Shown one piece after another: positions 59,231 through 64,000 of a DNA stretch of 64,000 nucleotides. The notes beneath the pieces are model-generated. The model worked only from the letters and a program-made list of their open reading frames with translations. It was not told the DNA's origin and made no database searches. The stretch is from Eudromia elegans. Taxonomy: Eukaryota; Chordata; Aves; Tinamiformes; Tinamidae. The position numbers and the translations under genes are program-made. Location: the NCBI GenBank assembly GCA_003342815.1, contig PTEX01000054.1, positions 3,385,139 to 3,449,138 of the forward strand, read 5' to 3'. The stretch's first letter is position 1. Every line of letters starts with the position of its first letter.

Positions 59231-61199
59231 GGTTTTAGCTGACCCTTCTTTTCAACTGCACCCAGTGCACAACTCACAAGGAAGCCTGAGCTGAGAAGTT
59301 GGGAAAAGGCGTTGTGCTCCTGCAGACAGAATAAACGATGCTCAACTCCTGTTGTATTTGAAGGAGTGTTTGGAAATGTTGGAACCGATTGCAATAAAAG
59401 AAACCAGAAACCAAAGGTACGGTGAGTGGGCAGGGAAGCACAACTTAGAGCCATGGTCAGTGATTTCTTCTGCTTCCTCTACTTTTCTCTTGCTGTGTTG
59501 CTCAGAGGTGGTTTGCACCTTAGATGTAGTGGTGAGTTGTAATAAGGATTTGGAGTTCAAGGGTTAAGCAGAACTGATCCGCCAGCTCTTCCCAGCCCGG
59601 CGCCGTGGCCTTTGAAGGATAAATGTCGTATTTGACCAAATCCACGTTGCTTTTCAGAGAGCTTCAGCCTCCTGCCCTGCTGTNGCAGGGGAGTGTGATG
59701 GCTGTGTAGGTTGGTGGCACAAGGCAGCAAAGACCTGGTTTCTGTCCTCCTTTTTGTTATTCTTACTATTTTTTTTGTTTTGAGGAGAAAGAGGAATGTG
59801 GAATCATACATCTTTCAAAACAGATAATTTCTTTGTAAAGCACATTTTTTCTAAATTCCCAAATGAATGTGGTTTTCAATCTGCTTCCATATGTCTATTT
59901 TGGGAGGGAAGCATCCTTCTTACCCTCAGAGTTAAAGACTGGAGGGCTGGCGTTTCAGGAGAAAACCCACAAGGGTTCTGCCTTGGGGGTTTAGTTGTTC
60001 TGGTTTGGTTTTTTTGGATGAATTTTGGCTCTTTGCAACAGCCCGCGTGTCTCGTGGAAGGTGCCCTATGAAGACATGGTGAGGTGGTGTCTGGAAATGG
60101 AGAAGGGGGCCAGGTTTGTCCTTGTGTCACAAACACAGAGCAGTCACGCGCCTCGGTTGGAGGCCAGCGTCGAGGCAAGAAGTGCATCTCTAGGACACGC
60201 TCGTAGCTCTTGTNTCCTGGCAGCAGTGTTGCTATTTGTTTACAGAGATTACTGTTTTTTTCCAAAAGCCTTTCTCCTTTTTTAAAAAAAGAGGGGCACT
60301 ATGATTGTTATTAAACTAAATTAGAAGGGCAAAAGTCAGAGAGAGACAGGAGAGAGCAATTTTTATACTTGTTATCAAGCTCATTACTCACTGCTGCTTG
60401 TGGCTCTTGGCTGCTGCGGATCACCGTGCAGGCGCAGTGCTAATTATCTGTGCAGGAGGTTGGTTTTGCATGCTAAAGGAAAGCACTGGTATGTCTTGCT
60501 AATTTGATTTTAATGTCTNTGCCATGCTATTGTTTGGCCTAGAAATTAGATTGCTTTTTACTAATATAATTGGCTAATTAAAACATCTTCTTCTCTAGGA
60601 GATGGGGAAGATACCCACAGTTCTTTGTGACTTGGGNCCTAATAAAGTAAACATGAGTGAATTCCCAGTCCAAGAGCTCATTTGGAGCACATATATTTGC
60701 AGTAGCCTATATATTTAGTCATCATGAGTCTCTNGCAAAGGCTCACTCTAAGATGTGAAGAAGTAGAAATGAATGAAACTGCACCAAAACATATTTTGTC
60801 TCTCCCTCCAGGTTATATATACCTGAGTTTGCTACCTGATCGTGTACTCCTGACATCTTCTTTGCTTCCTATTGCCATTTATCACCTGCTCCGAGTCCTT
60901 GGAAGAGAATTTAGACTGAGCAGAGCCACTGCTTGCTGCGTTCCCACTGCTTAGAGGTGATTTAAAATACCTGTATGGGGACTGGACAACTGTCCCCTCT
61001 GCCATAAGGGAGATGGGCAATGATTTTTCCATAAGCACGTTATTATCTCATCCCTATCTTCTTGGTGACTGCAAAAGCAGCAGGTCTTCCCTAAGGATGC
61101 GCTTTGGATTTCACACTAATGCATCAGCCTTCAGAGAGGACTCAAGGAAAAGTCCCAATCTATCTTAGAGTCTGGGAAGAGTTTTAGAGACTTATGCTA

Positions 61200-61560
61200 A
61201 TCATATTTAATTTGTATGTGCAAATGATTTTAACTAAATGTAGGCTTCCCTTAGTATCGTCAATTAAAAGCCCTGGATGTTCTCCAAAGTTGCAAATTCC
61301 TTCACTAAGCCAATAGGGAATGATAATGAATTATTGCTAATATAGCCATAAAGCTTTTATTTGCATAGGTAATACGAAGCTAATGTGTGGATAAAATTAA
61401 ACTTTAAAATGAAATATTATTGAAACAAAACTGTTAATGAATTTGGACACATTACCGAGCAGGTATATTTGGCANCTGGCTCGAACAGATAACTCTAATA
61501 AAAGTCTAGTTGAATCAAAATCAATATTGAACATTACATAACACATAAAAGGTAGTTCAG
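61200..61560. other. Candidate conserved non-coding element
   Basis: AT-rich sequence with a dense set of recognisable cores: an octamer ATTTGCAT next to a CATAAA/TTTATT pair (around 61350-61368), AATGATAATGAATTATTGCT, several ATTA/TAAT cores and a CCAAT box (AGCCAATAGG at about 61308). This is the texture of a developmental enhancer, but without alignment it is only a suggestion. Confidence 0.2.
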
Positions 61561-62925
61561 CAAGTTATATGTGCTCATCTCCTCAATTCTGATGTGCTTC
61601 ATCATTGTTAGCTTTCCTAATCGTGACCAAAACAAAAGAAGGTCTCAGAATTCAGGAGGGAGAAATGGGTTCCTGAATTCATGTATTTCTGTCTCTTTCT
61701 GCTGTTATAGTCAGGTTGACTTGAGAGGAAGTGCTGTGACCGCTCACCAGCATGGAAGAAGAGCTGAAGATGAAAAGTCGTGGCAGCAGTAGACAGTGAG
61801 TGCGGGTACCGCTCGTACCAGCAATGTTGCTGTATTAATGGCATTGTTATTGAGGTTGCACGTTTTCCTTCTTGAAATGTTTCCCCAGATCTTTTTCATG
61901 GTTTCCCTTGTTGCAAACATCTTACCTCAGTTCCCTCTGGAGTCTTTNGACTGTGGCAGTTCATGAGGATCACTCCAGGCTGAAATCATCTGAAGACCCC
62001 TATTAGTGTTAGATGAGGGAAATAGGTTGAATTTACTGTTCTGGAACACTGTCAATAAGCTGGCAAATAATGTCACCCCCAGCAACATTTTATTTTCTGC
62101 CCCTGGTACGTGTGAAACAGCCCAGGTAACATCTCTCCATGTTGGCACATGGTGCAGTGGGCTGATTGCGGTCTCTTCTGACCAAAAAATACAGAGAAAT
62201 TACTTTGATTGCATTCCTGGTGTTTCCTAAAAGTATTCATCAGACTTGCTTCTATTTTATTCATGAAAAGCCCTTTTCTGGCTCCTACACACGTATTACA
62301 GGCTTTACACTGGAGACTGCGTGGACGGTGAGTGGAGGAGCAATGCAAGGCCATGCAAAGCTGGTAGGACGGGAGGCATCTCTAATACCTGCACTGAAAT
62401 TTGCTGTATTGAACTTGCTTTCCCTCGAACGTGGTGTACAGAGTGTGTAAACCCCAAACAGATGAAGAGCATGGTGCAGGCCATGCCTTTTAGACCTCTG
62501 ATTGAGCAGCACTGGAGTGGATTCAAACTGTGGTTTTGATAACCAGATAAGCCCAAACTGTGCGTCTGTGCTGACCGCTTCAATGTCAAACTGCAGCCTT
62601 GTGCCCTTGGAACTGCTGACAAATTAAACCTTGGAAATTGGGCTTCGTAATGGAAATAGCAACTCAGTGACCCTTAATTATAGGAGCAGCGCTGGCTGTG
62701 GCCTGTCTTTTCACAAACAAGAAGAATTCAGTATAAGAGGGTGGGAGCAGCAGAAACAATTTGTCATGAATGGTATTAGTTGGCAGCGTAGACGCTCTTC
62801 ATGCTGATCACCTGCTGTCGTGAACCTGGGGAAAGTTATTGGACTCAATGGAGGCAGTGTGAGTGCTAGAGAAGTAGAAGAGAAACTACTTATAACCTTT
62901 TTTTGTGTGTGTTTTCTGCCTTCAG

Positions 62926-62999
62926 GTTGAGTGGAAACGTACTGCCCATTGTACTGTTCTGCTAGGGTAGCTTGGGCTCGCTCTCCTACTAGCAAAATG
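62926..62999 (+). other. Exon-like interval with strong splice signals, non-coding
   Basis: The acceptor TTTTTTTGTGTGTGTTTTCTGCCTTCAG is long and pyrimidine/GT-rich (described from about 62898; only the last 15 bases matter) and the donor is ATG|gtaaga. The 74 bases between have stops in all three frames, so it could only be untranslated. It may be a chance pair. Confidence 0.2.
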
Positions 63000-63650
63000 G
63001 TAAGAAGTTGATTTGGAAATGAGCCTGTTCAGGCGCAAGTTTACTCACGTTTGCTTTTGTTCCCTGCTGCTCTTCAGTTGGGAAGGACCCGAGTATTGGC
63101 ATGTAAGTTATCAGCGACAAGAGAGATGTTTTGCCAATTCCTGTGTGTCCTTTTCTATTCAAAAGGGTGTTGAAACTCTGGATTACAGGGATAATAAGGT
63201 GAACAGAATTGTAATGATTTGCTGTAAAAGCAGACTAAGATTTGGGGAGTACAATGCAAGTCAGGCTAAGTATTTTTCTTCTGTACTTCAAAGTAACAAA
63301 ATCGAAAGAGATTGCAAGGATCTGTTATATATTACTCTACAAAAGCAAGCAGATGGCTTTTTCTCCTTTTCAAAATGTGTAACTACTACATTCTTACAAT
63401 ATCTTTTGGAAAGGTTTCAGTTATCAATTTAGTTTGCAATACTGAGTTGTTTGAATAAGTAGTGTATCACAATTTCAAATCAATTAGAAATATCACTAGC
63501 CAGAGGAGGAGATGGTTTATTTGAATGTCAATAATAAAATTGTGTAAGCCATGAATTACTCTGGACTGTTTAACATTATTACTCTTCTGTACAGCAGGGA
63601 CAGTGGAGCTCATATCAGTTGGCAGGGGCTGCTAGACATGGGTTAGACTG

Positions 63651-63893
63651 GGTAGAAATTAAAACCCAAGCACTTCCATGTCCATGCGAGGAAGAACTTC
63701 TTCACTGTGAGGGTGACAGAGCCCTGGAACAGGCTGCCCAGAGAGGCTGTGGAGGCTCCTGCTCTGGAGATCTTCCAAACCCACCTGGATGCCCCCCTGT
63801 GCCCCGTGCTCTGGGTGTGCCTGCTGGAGCAGAGGGTTGCAGTAGATGATCTACAGAGGTCCCTTCCAAGCTTAATGATTCTGGATTCTGTGA
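63651..63893 (+). mobile_element. CR1 LINE 3' end (5'-truncated copy)
   Basis: The + strand carries the end of CR1 ORF2 and the 3' UTR: GAAGAACTTCTTCACTGTGA, GGGTGACAGAGCCCTGGAAC, AGGCTGCCCAGAGAGGCTGT, then CAAACCCACCTGGATGCCCC, the GATGATCTACAGAGGTCCCT block and two diverged octamers (ATTCTGGATTCTGTGA, ending at 63893). The translation includes RVTEPWNRLPREAVEAPALE. Its 3' sequence is nearly the same as that of the copy at 34672, so both stem from one subfamily. It is truncated to about 240 bases. Confidence 0.93.
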
Positions 63894-64000
63894 CTCGTTT
63901 ATAATTGGATGTAAAGCAGCTCTCAGTGACCTTCATGGGACTTGTACCGTATCTGGGAGTGATTCCCTCCTTTTAGCCGCTCCCAGTCATTCCCCGTTCC
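63894..64000. other. Unique flank at the window end
   Basis: About 100 bases with nothing recognisable. Confidence 0.6.

Larger units (their letters stand above)
50458..63650. other. Unique non-coding block with several candidate signals
   Basis: No protein gene is recognised. Frames of 160 and 174 codons on the minus strand (58972-59454 and 58417-58941) show no domain, and the second ends in a lysine run read from a T homopolymer. The block carries the exon-like intervals at 52517, 55364 and 62926, a SINE relic at 55521, a CpG-rich spot at 54208-54292, and AT-rich candidate conserved elements near 50760-50960, 52880-53140, 58981-59230 and 61200-61560. Seven ambiguous bases lie at 59684-61948. 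Confidence 0.6.

Noticed and set aside
58417-59454. Two long minus-strand frames (174 and 160 codons) as genes
   Set aside because: No domains; the first ends in a lysine run from the T24 tract. There are no splice sites or start context that favour either.
61926-62001. Minus-strand exon with donor GAG|gtaaga
   Set aside because: All frames hit stops and the best branch-point-like CTAAC is too near the AG.
1-64000. Retroviral, LTR or capsid-bearing element
   Set aside because: No LTR pair, primer-binding site, or gag, pol or env-like protein was recognised. All reverse-transcriptase-related sequence is CR1 LINE.
1-64000. CRISPR array, bacterial operon or contaminant
   Set aside because: No regularly spaced repeats or dense coding; the CR1 copies and composition throughout fit bird nuclear DNA.

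Overview
The window looks like non-coding nuclear DNA from a bird. The main evidence is six pieces of CR1 LINE. Four of them end in the typical avian CR1 3' tail (protein and UTR followed by ATTCTATGAT-type octamers), and two carry the classic sequence around ATCATAGAATCATAGAATGG on one strand or the other. There is no operon structure, no ribosomal or transfer RNA gene, and no protein-coding gene or exon that I can recognise. The longest open frame on either strand, 34660-35430, is the reading frame of a CR1 element. The other frames over 100 codons look like chance.

Layout: 1-5.3 kb is unique non-coding DNA with two T-tracts. Between 5.3 and 8.0 kb lie three CR1 pieces: an old 3' tail, an internally deleted copy joining the ORF1/endonuclease region directly to the 3' end, and an internal reverse-transcriptase-end piece. 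From 8.0 to 34.7 kb is long unique sequence with one very old CR1 tail (13.8-14.05 kb), a CpG cluster with a short Kozak-started frame (22.6 kb), and several AT-rich, TAAT-rich stretches of the kind that often prove to be conserved regulatory DNA. At 34.7-35.2 kb is a younger CR1 3' end. From 30.3 to 41.7 kb single ambiguous bases are concentrated (33 of the 46 in the window). From 46 to 56 kb there are three weak MIR-type SINE relics and three intervals on the + strand with good splice signals. The last kilobase holds another CR1 tail.

The window is best read as an intron or an intergenic 'desert' of a bird genome. The most interesting leads are inferences. One is a possible spliced non-coding + strand transcript (49005-49135, 52517-52629 and a terminal interval from 55364 with AATAAA). 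Others are the internally deleted CR1 at 5651-6240, candidate conserved elements near 20.9-21.7, 54.1-54.4, 58.98-59.23 and 61.2-61.56 kb, and the uneven density of ambiguous bases. Nothing here supports a claim of a new defence, metabolic or mobile system.
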